From NCBI RefSeq assembly GCF_030272615.1, contig NC_081412.1, positions 479,105,157-479,169,156 of the forward strand: a stretch of 64,000 nucleotides of DNA, given 5' to 3'. A model generated the notes under the pieces. That model was given only the letters and a program-made list of their open reading frames with translations. It searched no databases and was not told the DNA's origin. The translations under genes and the position numbers were made by a program. The stretch comes from Cryptomeria japonica (lineage: Eukaryota > Streptophyta > Pinopsida > Cupressales > Cupressaceae). Of the stretch, positions 1 through 9,904 are shown in pieces; the first letter of the stretch is position 1; each line of letters opens with the position of its first letter.

Positions 1-840
1 GGGTTGCAAACAATTTCTGAACTCTTTAACATTTATAGCTTGCACATTCAATAAAACATAAACAGATATTCAACACAACATAAACTCATAACACAACATA
101 TATGTGGGGAAACCTTTTTGGGAAAAAACTCACACTCCAAACATTCAACTCAATTGTATTATTCAGCAACAACAACAATTACAATACAATCTTAGGCTAT
201 TCTCTTCAGGAGTCTTCACACTATTATAGGATTACGGAATAATTTCGACAGCATAACTTTCTAACATCTTCAACTTGTCTCATAAAATGCTCTCACTGTA
301 AGTATATATAGAACTCAAGATTGGGTACCCAAGACTGGCATGTGTCATCTCCACAAACTCTGCATTCGTGCAACTGCAGAAAGGAGAATATGCACAAGTT
401 CTAACTGCTCCTGCTAAGCAGAGAACTCAATCCTCAACATGCAAGGCATCCGAATATCTCAATAGTAACATCAGTCTTGAAGACATGCAAGGTATCTAGC
501 CTTATCTTGCTAAATCAGCATTGTAGTCTAATTGATAAATATCAACATGCATAAGTTCTAACTCAACCTGCTAAACAGAAAGTAATCTTATCCACATGCT
601 AGGAGTACTTTCCTATGCAACAAGAGTCCTCTTCACATGCAAGGCGCAACATGCAAGATTCAATACTGCTAATTGCAACTCCAATCCTTTAATAGAAACT
701 GCACAACAGTACTCTTTAGTCAACACAGGAAGTTGCCAAATCAATTCAGTCCAAAATGGAAACATATTACAACATCATCCTAAAACCTAAAATAAAGTAT
801 CTTCCAAGTGGGCACCAACTTCCTTAAAATTAGGAACCTT
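1..840 (-). other. Possible old LTR remnant, reverse orientation
   Basis: No gene is visible. Read on the minus strand there is a TATA-like stretch near 301-312. Toward position 1 it is followed by a region ending in runs such as TTTTTCCCAAAAAGG (about 112-126), which resemble U5 parts of plant LTRs. No second copy of this LTR and no clean boundary is in the window, so this is only a suggestion. Small open frames here are short and show no family features. Confidence 0.25.
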
Positions 841-2262
841 GTCATAGTCATCACCTGCCATGTAGGATGCCAACTCATCAAGGGGTCCCACAAAGTGATA
901 TGACAAGATATGAAGTTAGCAACTTAGGATATAATAGATATGCATCAAATAATTAAAGAAGTCAATGCTAGGACTATAAGGTTGAGACACCTTAATCCCA
1001 ACAAGTCCAAAATCTTTGACCGAATTCATCAAAGGTTTGTTGTGCAAGGTCATGAGCTTTGTGTGATTATACCATGGTGCTATCAATCATAAGCAACTCC
1101 TTCCAATTGTAATGTGGAAAATTGAATAGGGTTGTGGGTCCCTCACGTCACTCAGCTGCAGCATTTGAAAGTTTGCTTTCGTTTTTGAAGGCGTGGGCCC
1201 CTTTAAATTTGCTGCCAAGGTAATATTTGAATCTTTGAAAAAAGGCACATGATTTTAGAAGGAAACAGTAGCATAATAAAAGGAAAACAGGTCATCTTTT
1301 GAGGAAGTCAACATTGAATTAGAAATTGTGGGCATAAATAAGTTTGAGGTGTTGCATATTATGGTGAGGTCGTGAGACTTTGGAGCTACTGAACTAGCCG
1401 CCAACCATCCCACAAGGAAGGCGTCAAGGTATAAGGAGTTGGCTAGTATCTTTGTATGGGGATGTGAGGCCTTAAGAAGCCACTTGGAACATAGGCACAA
1501 TGATATTATAAGCTATTGGCAGTTTTAAGGAAAGGCATTGGCATATGAGGAAACTTCTAGACCTTTCAACATAGGAAACTTCTTTGTATGGGGATGTGAG
1601 GCCTTAAGAAGCCACCTGGAACATAGGCACAATGATATTATAAGCTATTGGCAGTTTTAAGGAAAGGCTTTGACATATGAGGAAACTTCTAGACCTTTCA
1701 AGACTTGAGCGATCGATGATGGTGCTGTTCTAGTGAATACTCTTGACTGTAATCTGCTATGCAAGATTTTTCTGAGGTTAGAGAATAAAAACTTCATATC
1801 CCTATATTCTGATTTTTGGAACAGCAAGCTGCATTGTTCGTATTTTATTGTTTCTAGCTATATAGAATGAATGTCAACTGTTTGATAAAATGCAATGAAT
1901 TAATGAATTAATAAATGCTAGATTGAGTTTATGATGAGTATATCTTCAAATTTTTTAGTTTCTATAGAAAAATATCTCATAACAAGGTGGAAACAAAGTG
2001 TTTGATGAAACACCTGCAAATTAGAAACAACAAAATTTGCAAGATTGTGAACAGGAATTCTCGGAAGGGTCATTTCAGTGATACTTGAGCCTTGTATCTT
2101 GCCAACCAGTGGGACAATAAATAACTTTATGTAGGTAGATAATTCGTATGCAACCAAGTGAATGTGTGCACCGAATTTATTTAAGAAGACCCCTAAACCT
2201 TACAGATAATATTGTAGGAGTCCTAGTTGATTTTCCAATTGAAGGATAGGTTCAATAGGTCA
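841..2262. other. Intergenic, no gene seen
   Basis: I see no coding region that can be supported. The only clear structure is the 132 bp tandem duplication at 1451-1705, listed separately. The rest is AT-rich unique-looking sequence that may be decayed retroelement DNA leading into the gag remnant that follows. Confidence 0.5.
1451..1705. repeat. 132 bp direct tandem duplication
   Basis: The block starting TTTGTATGGGGATGTGAGG at 1451 is repeated from 1583 with only a few changes, and both copies run on into GAGGAAACTTCTAGACC. The period is 132 bp, with about two copies. It looks like a local duplication, not a satellite array. Confidence 0.85.
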
Positions 2263-3762
2263 TGGCAAAAAGAAGGGATACTCAAGAAGGTAATAGCATG
2301 CAACAAATTCTGAATGACCTTGCTAGAGGGCATCAGTAGTTAGTTTAGTTAATGAACTAGATGATGCAAAGTCTGAATTCCAATCAGAACAATGGAGGCA
2401 ACACTAATGATAGACGAAATAATGGAGAAGCTAGTAACACTATGTACTAGTTAATAACAATACCAGGGCAGCTAGTGGAGAATCCTCTAAGCCTCTAATG
2501 CTCACATTCCTACAAAACAAAGCTGCAACAGGAGGGAATCAGCATAATGTAGAAGAAGGTTTCATGGACTAGTTACATGAGTACGAGTCATTAGGCAACA
2601 AATTTCATGCCGCTATGTCTTTACAAGATTTTTGTCAATTCAAGCTAAGAAATAGACCTAGAAGAGACAGGGGCCCTAATAGCCAAGATTTGTAGAAGAG
2701 GTTGGGAAGTTGTCTATTCCCACTTTTGATGGTTCCAATAAATGCATGGCTAGGTCTTGGGTTTAGAAACTTGGCACATATTGTTCATTAAATCCTATGT
2801 CTGAGAATGAGGCTAGCAAGTATGCCAGTTTGCACTTGGATGGTGATGCATACGAATGGTGGTAGCATAGATCATTGACATAAGGTCATCACCTCATTAA
2901 TTCCTATGGGAAATTTAGCCAGAGACTTGTAGAAATATTCAACAAGGATCCAAAGATACACTTTTAGGAGCTAGCACAATTGAAATAGCATGGTATGCAT
3001 GCGTATGTGTTAGAATTACAGAGGATTTCAATTATGTTATCTGATGTTTCAGAGAGGAGGTTGATAGTCCTATTTATTGAAGGGTTGATAGAACCACTAC
3101 GTAGTTGGGTAAAGGCACTTGATCCACCTACTCTACATGATGCAATAAGAAGGGCACAAAACATGAAATTTTCAACCCCTAAGAGTAAATATAATTTAGA
3201 GGATTCACATGCAAGACAACTAAAGAAGCTCTTTTAAAAAAGAAGTGTCTCGCATTCAACTTCAAAGGAGTCTACCAAAGACGAATCTGGGAAAGAACTT
3301 AGAAGGAAGAAACTATTTTGCCAATACAGAGAATTGTGGACCTTGGGTCATAGATGCCAAGGAAAGGGGAAGATATATTATGTTGAGTTGATTTCTGATG
3401 AGGTTGAAGAAACTATAGACCCAATAGATTTGGGAAAGGATCATGATCAACAATTGAATCTCAAGAATAATGATCACTTGCTTCTCGTTTTGGTGCACCG
3501 GAGTATAATTCCTTCAAATTCCAAGAAGTTTTGTGTGGATGTGGTTGCAGTACTTCTTGATGGTGGAGCTACTCACACTTACATTGATGAGGGCTTAGTG
3601 GTAAAAAGAGAACTGTATGTGGAAGAATCTGAAGGTTTCGATGTTGTAGTATCTGATGGCTTTATCATTCCTTTTAAGAAGAAGATTAGTAAACTCAGCA
3701 TTCTGATTGGTGAGCATAAAATTTGTGATGGTTTTTATGCTGGAGTTAAGCTTTTAGAATGA
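2263..3762 (+). pseudogene. Decayed chromovirus gag-protease (old relative of element C)
   Basis: Several broken frames keep the order of the gag-protease part of element C at 24181-25860. From 2263 a start-like segment rich in Gln/Asn is cut by many stops. Near 2710-2960 there are pieces of the gag core. At 2995-3237 an open piece contains ERRLIVLFIEGLIEPLRSWV, which matches the equivalent gag part of C residue for residue at most sites. At 3334-3762 the remains of the zinc-knuckle (HRCQGKGK) are followed by the retropepsin region. The protease active site reads DGGATH where C has DTGATH, so the second position of the catalytic triplet is changed. Frameshifts and stops rule out function. No RT or integrase is visible downstream. 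Confidence 0.85.
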
Positions 3763-3911
3763 GGGGAAAGAGGCAACGTTGTGGGTTATTCATCACACTC
3801 TACATCATTTGATACATTTGAAATTTCTCAAATGTATCAAATGATGGAGTTAAGCTTCCAGAATGAGGGGAAAGAGGCAACATTGTGGGTTATTCATCAC
3901 ACTCTACATCA
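3742..3911. repeat. 104 bp-period duplication enclosing a 38 bp palindrome
   Basis: The segment starting GGAGTTAAGCTT at 3742 recurs at 3846 and runs about 65 bp with few changes. Between the copies, 3806-3843 is an inverted repeat: CATTTGATACATTTGA pairs with CAAATGTATCAAATG around a short loop. It lies at the end of the decayed protease frame. Confidence 0.85.
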
Positions 3912-4574
3912 ACAATTTTTATCTAAAAGAATGGAAGCTCTCAGTTTCTAATGTTTTATAATAGCCTTGGCTAATCAAACAACTTCTCATTTTCATAACA
4001 TGGGAGATGAATTTGTTGAGGATGTTAGTGGTTTGTCTTTGTAACAAATATAGGACAATAGATTTCTAGATGGTTGTGAACATCAATCAGGGACTCTTAG
4101 TGTAAACGAAAATAATTTTTCATGAGTTTATTAATATTTATCAGATTGACATAGTAGAACCAAGGGAGAGAAAAGATGACGTCTACAAAATTTGCCACAT
4201 ATTCGCAATAGATTGCTTTAGTTTTTAGTTAGATAGACATTTGAAGGAGGCTCCATTTGTAGGTGTGATGCAACATCAAAACTTTAAACATAAAGACTCG
4301 CAAACCTCCCAGGCTAATTTGGGATGTTGTTATCTCAAAGAATTATATCTAGGATTAGTTAGCTATTGTGTGGAGATTGCTTGAGGATAAGCAATCTAGG
4401 GGAAGAGAGGATTATAATGCCGCCTTTTTGTGGCCTTTCTATTATTTTCAAGAACTCCAAATTTCTTGGAGAGTGCCAATCTTTTCAAGATGGGTTTTTG
4501 ACAGTGTTGGTGAGTTTAGGGTCTCTAAGTGAGTCCCATGGTACTTTTTGTGTACAATTTTGACTTTTTTCAGA
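3912..4574. other. Intergenic or decayed retroelement, no gene seen
   Basis: No recognisable coding region. It is probably the eroded continuation of the chromovirus remnant, but no RT, RNase H or integrase motif can be read in any frame. Confidence 0.4.
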
Positions 4575-4583
4575 GCTCTCCAC

Positions 4584-6471
4584 CATAGTTGAACAGTAAT
4601 CATAGATGGCACACTTGCAGAGTACTCGGCGAGTTGCAAAAACTCGCCGAGTTTTTGAGCTCTGCGAGTTTTTCTGACTTTAACTCGCATCAAAAACTCG
4701 CCGAGTTTTTGCAAAAAACTCGCCGAGTAATCGCCGAGTTTTTTGCAAAAACTCGCCGAGTTTCTTTTAAAAACCCGGCTAGACTAAAAAAACAGTCCCA
4801 AACATGTGAAAAAATTATCAATTTTTGTTTTTTCAGGTCAGCTTCATTCTCTTCATCAGAATATACACATGGAATATAACATTTAAGTATAAGTGATTCT
4901 TATACTTTAAGTTATATTCCATATATACTTTCAGGATGTTTGAGAGTGGTTTCGGACCTCCGGGAGTTATAATGGATAATCTAGTTTTTGGAGGATTCTT
5001 CAATTTTCCAGACTTAGTCAAATTTCAGGATCCTTCGGCGATGCCCCTTGACCCCAACCTGGGGGTGCTGCCCCCAAACCCCCGTCGAAAAATATAGGGG
5101 GAAACTGTGTTGATGGAAGTAGGGAAAATTTAACCTCCGAGTCTGATTAGGCTCCATATAACAACATAATTAGCATTGAAGAAATCTTGGTATTATACAT
5201 TTTAGAGTTGAAAGTTTGAAACTATGAGTATGAATGATGAAATTTCAAATATGATGAAAGTTTGAAACTAGTTTTGGCTAGAGCTGGGAAGAGGAAGTTG
5301 TATTTACTTTTGGTTTTACAAAAACTATTTACTATTTTGCTTCCAGCCATCAGCATTTCTCATGAGGATGCGATTTTGTAGACACTTTGCATTTAAATAT
5401 ATGTAGAATCAGCTTGTTTCTTTTGTGTTATCATTTATTGACTTATTGGATGCATCTTCTCATTAAATTTTGCAAAAAAAATGCATTTTTTATTAAAATT
5501 ATGCGTGTTTTTACGTTGCCGAGTTTTTCGCCGAGTTTTTCCCAAGTTTTCGCCGAGTTTTTCCCAAGTTTTCGCCGAGTTTTTTTCTTAGGGGCTTGGC
5601 GAGTCGAGCCAAGTCGCCAAGCCCCTGAGAAAAAAACTCGGTGAAAACTCGAGAAAAACTCGGAAAAACTCGGCGAAAAACTCGGCAACGTAAAAACACG
5701 CTTAATTTTAATAAAAAGTGCATTTTAAAAAAAAATTTAATGAGAAGATGCATCCAATGAGTCAATAAATGATAACACAAAAGAAACAAGCCGATTCTAG
5801 ATATATTTAAATGCAAAGTGTCTACAAAATCGCATCCCCATGAGAAATGCTGATGGCTGGAAGCAAAATAGTAAATAGTTTTTGTAAAACCAAAAGTAAA
5901 TACAACTTCCTCTTCCCAGCTCTAGCTAAAACTAGTTTCAAACTTTCATCATTCATACTCATAGTTTCAAACTTTCAACTCTAAAATGTATAATACCAGG
6001 ATTTCTTCAATGCTAATTATGTTGTTATATGGAGCCTAATCAGACTCGGAGGTTAAATTTTCCCTACATCCATCAGTGCAGTTTCCCCCTATATTTTTCG
6101 ACGGGGGTTTGGGGGCAGCGCCCCCAAGTTGGGGTCAACAGGCATCGCCGAAGGATCCTGAAATTTGACTAAGTCTGGAAAATTGAAGAATCCTCCAAAA
6201 ACTAGATTTTGCATTATAACTCTTGGAGGTCCAAAACCACTCTCAAACATCCTGATAGTATATATGGAATATACTTATTCCATATATAAATCCTGACGGA
6301 GAGACCAAATTTTTTCACATTTTTGGGCCTCTTTTTTTAGTCTAGCCGAGTTTTTCAAAAAAACTCGGCGATTACTCGGCGAGTTTTTTGCAAAAACTCA
6401 GCGAGTTTTTGCTGCGAGTTAAAGTTAGAAAAACTCGCAGAGCTCAAAAACTCGGCAAGTGTGTCATCTAT
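4584..6471. mobile_element. Large foldback (long inverted repeat) transposable element
   Basis: Almost the whole stretch is an inverted repeat. The outer arms are dense with ACTCGCCGAGTTTTT-type motifs (4612-4790 and 6340-6465, reversed). The inner arms include the block from about 5370-5500 mirrored at about 5720-5850. The centre is close to 5608, where AGGGGCTTGGCGA (5590-5602) pairs with its complement at 5614-5626. The left arm is about 140 bp longer and holds its own small palindrome near 4870-4923. The 9-mer GCTCTCCAC occurs at 4575-4583 and again at 6472-6480, directly outside or very near the ends. A 9 bp target duplication would fit a Mutator-like element, but the left TIR seems to start about 17 bp inside it, so the class is uncertain. 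No transposase is encoded; open frames here are mirror images of the arms. Confidence 0.8.
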
Positions 6472-6480
6472 GCTCTCCAC

Positions 6481-6944
6481 TCTTCTTGGAGAAGCTTACT
6501 ATTTATAGAAAGCACCAATTTTCATGAGATCTGGTTTGTCGAGCAATAAAGAGTATTTTGGCATGATTGGAATTCATTTTCGATCCATTCTAATATTTTC
6601 CATAACTTTAGTAGGATATTTTGGAAATATTTTAATAATTTAATGTTAAGTTGTTGATAAAGAAAAAATTAAAAGACAACTTATGTTAATTGTTTATTTG
6701 GACTGAAGTCATTTTTTTGGAGAAAAAAAGATTATTATATAAAAAGCGATTTTTAAATTTAATTTTCGGAAAGTTCCATAGTGGGTTATAAAAGAGGTTG
6801 AGGAGACTCATTGTATTCATTCTTGGCATTTGATATTTTTCTAAAACGCATCATTTCTAGACTTGAGCAGGTTTCTATAGTCCTAGGCTGAAAACCCTAA
6901 GACAAAGTTTGGTTTCAGAACTGAAAGGTCTTCCCTAACCAATA
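6481..6944. other. Non-coding, LTR-like promoter segment possible
   Basis: No gene. A TATA-like TTATAAAAGAGG lies near 6785 and is followed by sequence that could be a transcribed leader. This would fit the tail of an LTR, but no partner copy is visible. Confidence 0.25.
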
Positions 6945-8740
6945 TTGCATGGTTCATATAAAGTCATGATTTGTGCGAAAATAGAGAAAGAAAGCTTTCA
7001 AACAAAAATGTTATATCCTTTTGATTCATATGACAACTTGGAGAATGTTTTTGATGCAAATCCTTCATATGCCATTCTATCAAGTATGTCACTTCTTGAG
7101 ATTGATACCTCAGTTGTAAGCTTTGATAGGTTCATGACTAAAGCTGGTCATGATTTGCAAACTGAGCAAACACTCATCACTGTTCAGATTGAGGCCTCCT
7201 CTAGAATGACAACTTTGGTACATGCAAAGCCTGTTTCTACACAAATTGTAGTTGCTGTTACTGAGGCAAGCTCATTAGATTTACTCTAATGGTTGAGCTC
7301 AATCACTGAGCAAACTCTGGTCATGGTTGAGAAAGTTTTTGATGCAAATCCTTCATATGCCATTCTATCAAGTATGTCACTTCCTGAGATTGATACCTCT
7401 GCTGTAAGCTTTGATAGGTTCATGATTGAAGCTGGTCATGATTTGCAAGCTGAGCAAACAATCGTCACTGTTCAGATTGAGGCCTCCCCTAGAATGACAA
7501 CTCTGGTACATGCAAAGCTTGTTTCTACACAAATTGTAGTTGTTGTTACTGAGGTAAGCTCATTAGATTTACTCCAATGGTTGAGCTCAATCACTCTTAA
7601 GAGGAAAAAGCAGGGGGTTTCTCTTGATGTGTTGGACTTTCAACAACTTAGAAAATTCAAGCCAAACGTTGCCAAGAAAGCCAAAACAGTTTCGTGAGTG
7701 ATTGTGGATAGTAACAAGATGAATTATGCAGAGGTGGCAGAGCCTCTTACAGATAAACCACAAGGATAAATGCAACTATGTGACTACAGGTTCATGAGAG
7801 TGGAACTGGGAAAGTAGACACATGTTAGAATAATGCATGATGCTCAGGACTCTATAGCTTCATTGGTTCAAAGTTATGATGAGCTCCTAGCAAAGAAGGA
7901 TAAGCTCAAGGAAGAAAATGCACAACTCATCTCAGTGATCCAAAAGATCACTAATTCTTCAGAAAAGGTTGATCCCTTGACTTCCCCCACTTCCGAAGAG
8001 TCCATCAAACAAGTTGAAAAAGCTGCTCAAAAGGCCAAAGCTATTGATTCTTGGGCAGAGATCAACTGGTAGATTGGAGTACTCAAGTGGTGAAGAAAGC
8101 CTTGCTGGTGTTGGGCAATATAAGGGGAGCAAAGATAAAACTAAACTAGACTTTAGAAGCTTTTAAGCGAAGTCTAGAATCTATAGAAAGAGATTTGAAA
8201 ATTTGGTATGAAATGGATCAAGTGAAGTTGGAAATCCTGTGCAATAACACGGTGATACCAAACAGAGAAAGGTATATTGAGTTTGAAGATTTTATGATCA
8301 ACATGTCATAAGTTGTCAAGGACTTAATTAAAGATATTGAAGCTGCTCTTGAAATGAGTATTGAAGTGGAGCAGGATATTATCTCCAGTTTTGAGAAAAG
8401 GTCTTCTAAGATGGTAAGTCAAGATGAAGAGTTGCTTCCTCAGAATTTGATACTTTCTAAGTTGGTGTCAAAGCTTCACTAGGAACTTGAATTTGAACAA
8501 TTTACAGTGACTTCAATCAACAGATTTGTGAATTGCCAAGTTTTCCTTGATAAGATGTAGATTGTTCTTGCAGAGCATAGAGTAGCAACAATGAGATACT
8601 TCGATGTCATCATCAAAACTATTACTGTTGCAAGGAATACAATAGGTTCAAATTTTTGATGAATTGCAGGAATCGATTAGCAAGTTTCAAGCTTTCATGG
8701 CCAAGAATAGGGAAGAACAAGAAGCGTCTCTTGACACTTA
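6945..8740 (+). pseudogene. Decayed copy of the element D long frame (second half)
   Basis: Broken frames match the C-terminal half of the long frame at 19166-22522. The shared signatures come in the same order: a Ser/Thr-rich segment with EQT.VTVQIE; the basic KRKKQ segment followed by VAKKAKT (7600-7690); then HDAQ..IASLVQ...LLAKKDKL..EN (7833-7930), which is the coiled-coil start in D. Stops at about 7287, 7695 and 8070 and further breaks to 8740 make it a pseudogene. Positions 7047-7334 and 7335-7620 are a tandem duplication with a period of 288 bp (96 codons), absent from D. The N-terminal half is missing, so the left end was lost or replaced. The function of the intact protein is unknown. 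Confidence 0.85.
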
Positions 8741-9486
8741 AATCATGTTTTTGTTTTATGTATTTTCCTTTTGACAAATTACATGTAGTATCAAAACTTG
8801 TACTTATAGGTAGTCTCATTACTTGTAATCTTGTAACCTGTAATTACATGTAAACAAATTACAAGTTGAAAGATAATAGGACTGTAATTTGGAATAAGTC
8901 ATAGTTAGTTATAGTTGGTTGTGGAAAAAGTCTTAGTTAGTTGGACTTCTCCCACTTTTTGCTCTCAACCCCTCTCCTATATATATTGGAGGGTGCTCTT
9001 TGTAATTTTTATCTTTTTAGCAAGCAAGAAAACTCTGCAGAAATTTACAGCAATAAAGACTGTGTTTTATACGTGTAAATTGTTTTCTCAAGCAATATAA
9101 AGAAGACACTAGAGTTTCAGACTTTGTGTTGAAGCTTTGTTCATATATCCATTGTGTTCTTATGTCATAGTGATATACTTTCTGCATATACTTGAGATTC
9201 TAGCAAGGTTGTTGGAAAGAGCTTTGATCTAATTTTTTGTAGACTTTGTGCTGCAAGTATTGAGGATATGCAAAAATCTACACGGTCGACTCTAGAAGAT
9301 TAACATTCAAATCATTATGGATTGTGGAAGCTTCATGAATTCAATTGAGGATAATGTTAGTGTAGTGAAGTGTTCATTATAGAGAGAGGTTACACGACTT
9401 TGTGCTTGTAATTGTTCCTATTTATAGTAATCTAGAGGTGCACCATATCAATAGACTTTGAGCTGTTGTAAGTTGTACATTGTTAT
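8741..9486. promoter_or_regulatory. D2 LTR-like promoter and leader region
   Basis: Non-coding. A TATA box (CTATATATA, about 8978) sits about 240 bp after the end of the pseudogene, the same layout as in D (22831). The downstream part carries decayed copies of the spaced CTTTGAGCT motif. The placement fits a U3/R boundary with a long U5. Confidence 0.5.
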
Positions 9487-9832
9487 TGTTTAGTCCTGAA
9501 TGCATAGTTGATGAGTAATCAGATAACACAGTAGTTCCTGCACATACCAAGCATTCATGGAACAGAACAATCGTACAACATAACATAAATGACAAATGCT
9601 AATAATTAGACCAGAAAGTTATATCTTTATTCCAATGTCCAGACTTCTCCATACATGATTTCCCCTGCCGAGGTTCCAACCAAACAATATATAGACCCGA
9701 CGGTTGGCCAAGTTGCCAACCGTCACCAACTCCCAACTACCCGATGGGAACCTTTCGGCAACAACAAAACATAACCACACATAACACACTTATAATTATT
9801 ATTCATACTAACATACGTTTTTACCCCTAACA
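9487..9832 (-). repeat. 3' LTR of element A
   Basis: 346 bp, about 97% identical by eye to 14423-14768. Starts TGTTTAGTCC and ends CCCCTAACA on the plus strand. The target duplication GTTAT lies just outside at 9482-9486. Confidence 0.95.
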
Positions 9833-9904
9833 TTAGCCCCCCCCAAAAACGTAGTCGTCTTCTAGACGACTCAGACAAGAGAAACTGAATTATATAAAAC
9901 ATAG

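Larger units (their letters stand above)
6945..9486 (+). mobile_element. Element D2, left part (old relative of D, split by A and E1)
   Basis: After the pseudogene, 8750-9486 matches the 3' part of D (22580-23310): alternating TTACATGTA/ACTTGTAA blocks, a TAGTTAG-rich stretch, a TATA box at 8978-8986, and spaced AGACTTTGTGCT-like motifs that are decayed forms of the D 12-mer. D2 is interrupted by element A at 9487, continues for 28 bp at 14774-14801, is interrupted by E1, and resumes at 33755-34137, where it ends in CAACCAACA as D does. Its left boundary is not found. Confidence 0.75.

Noticed and set aside
4589-5816. Several open frames on both strands in the foldback element
   Set aside because: They are mirror readings of the same inverted repeat and consist of the ACTCGCCGAG word translated; no family features.
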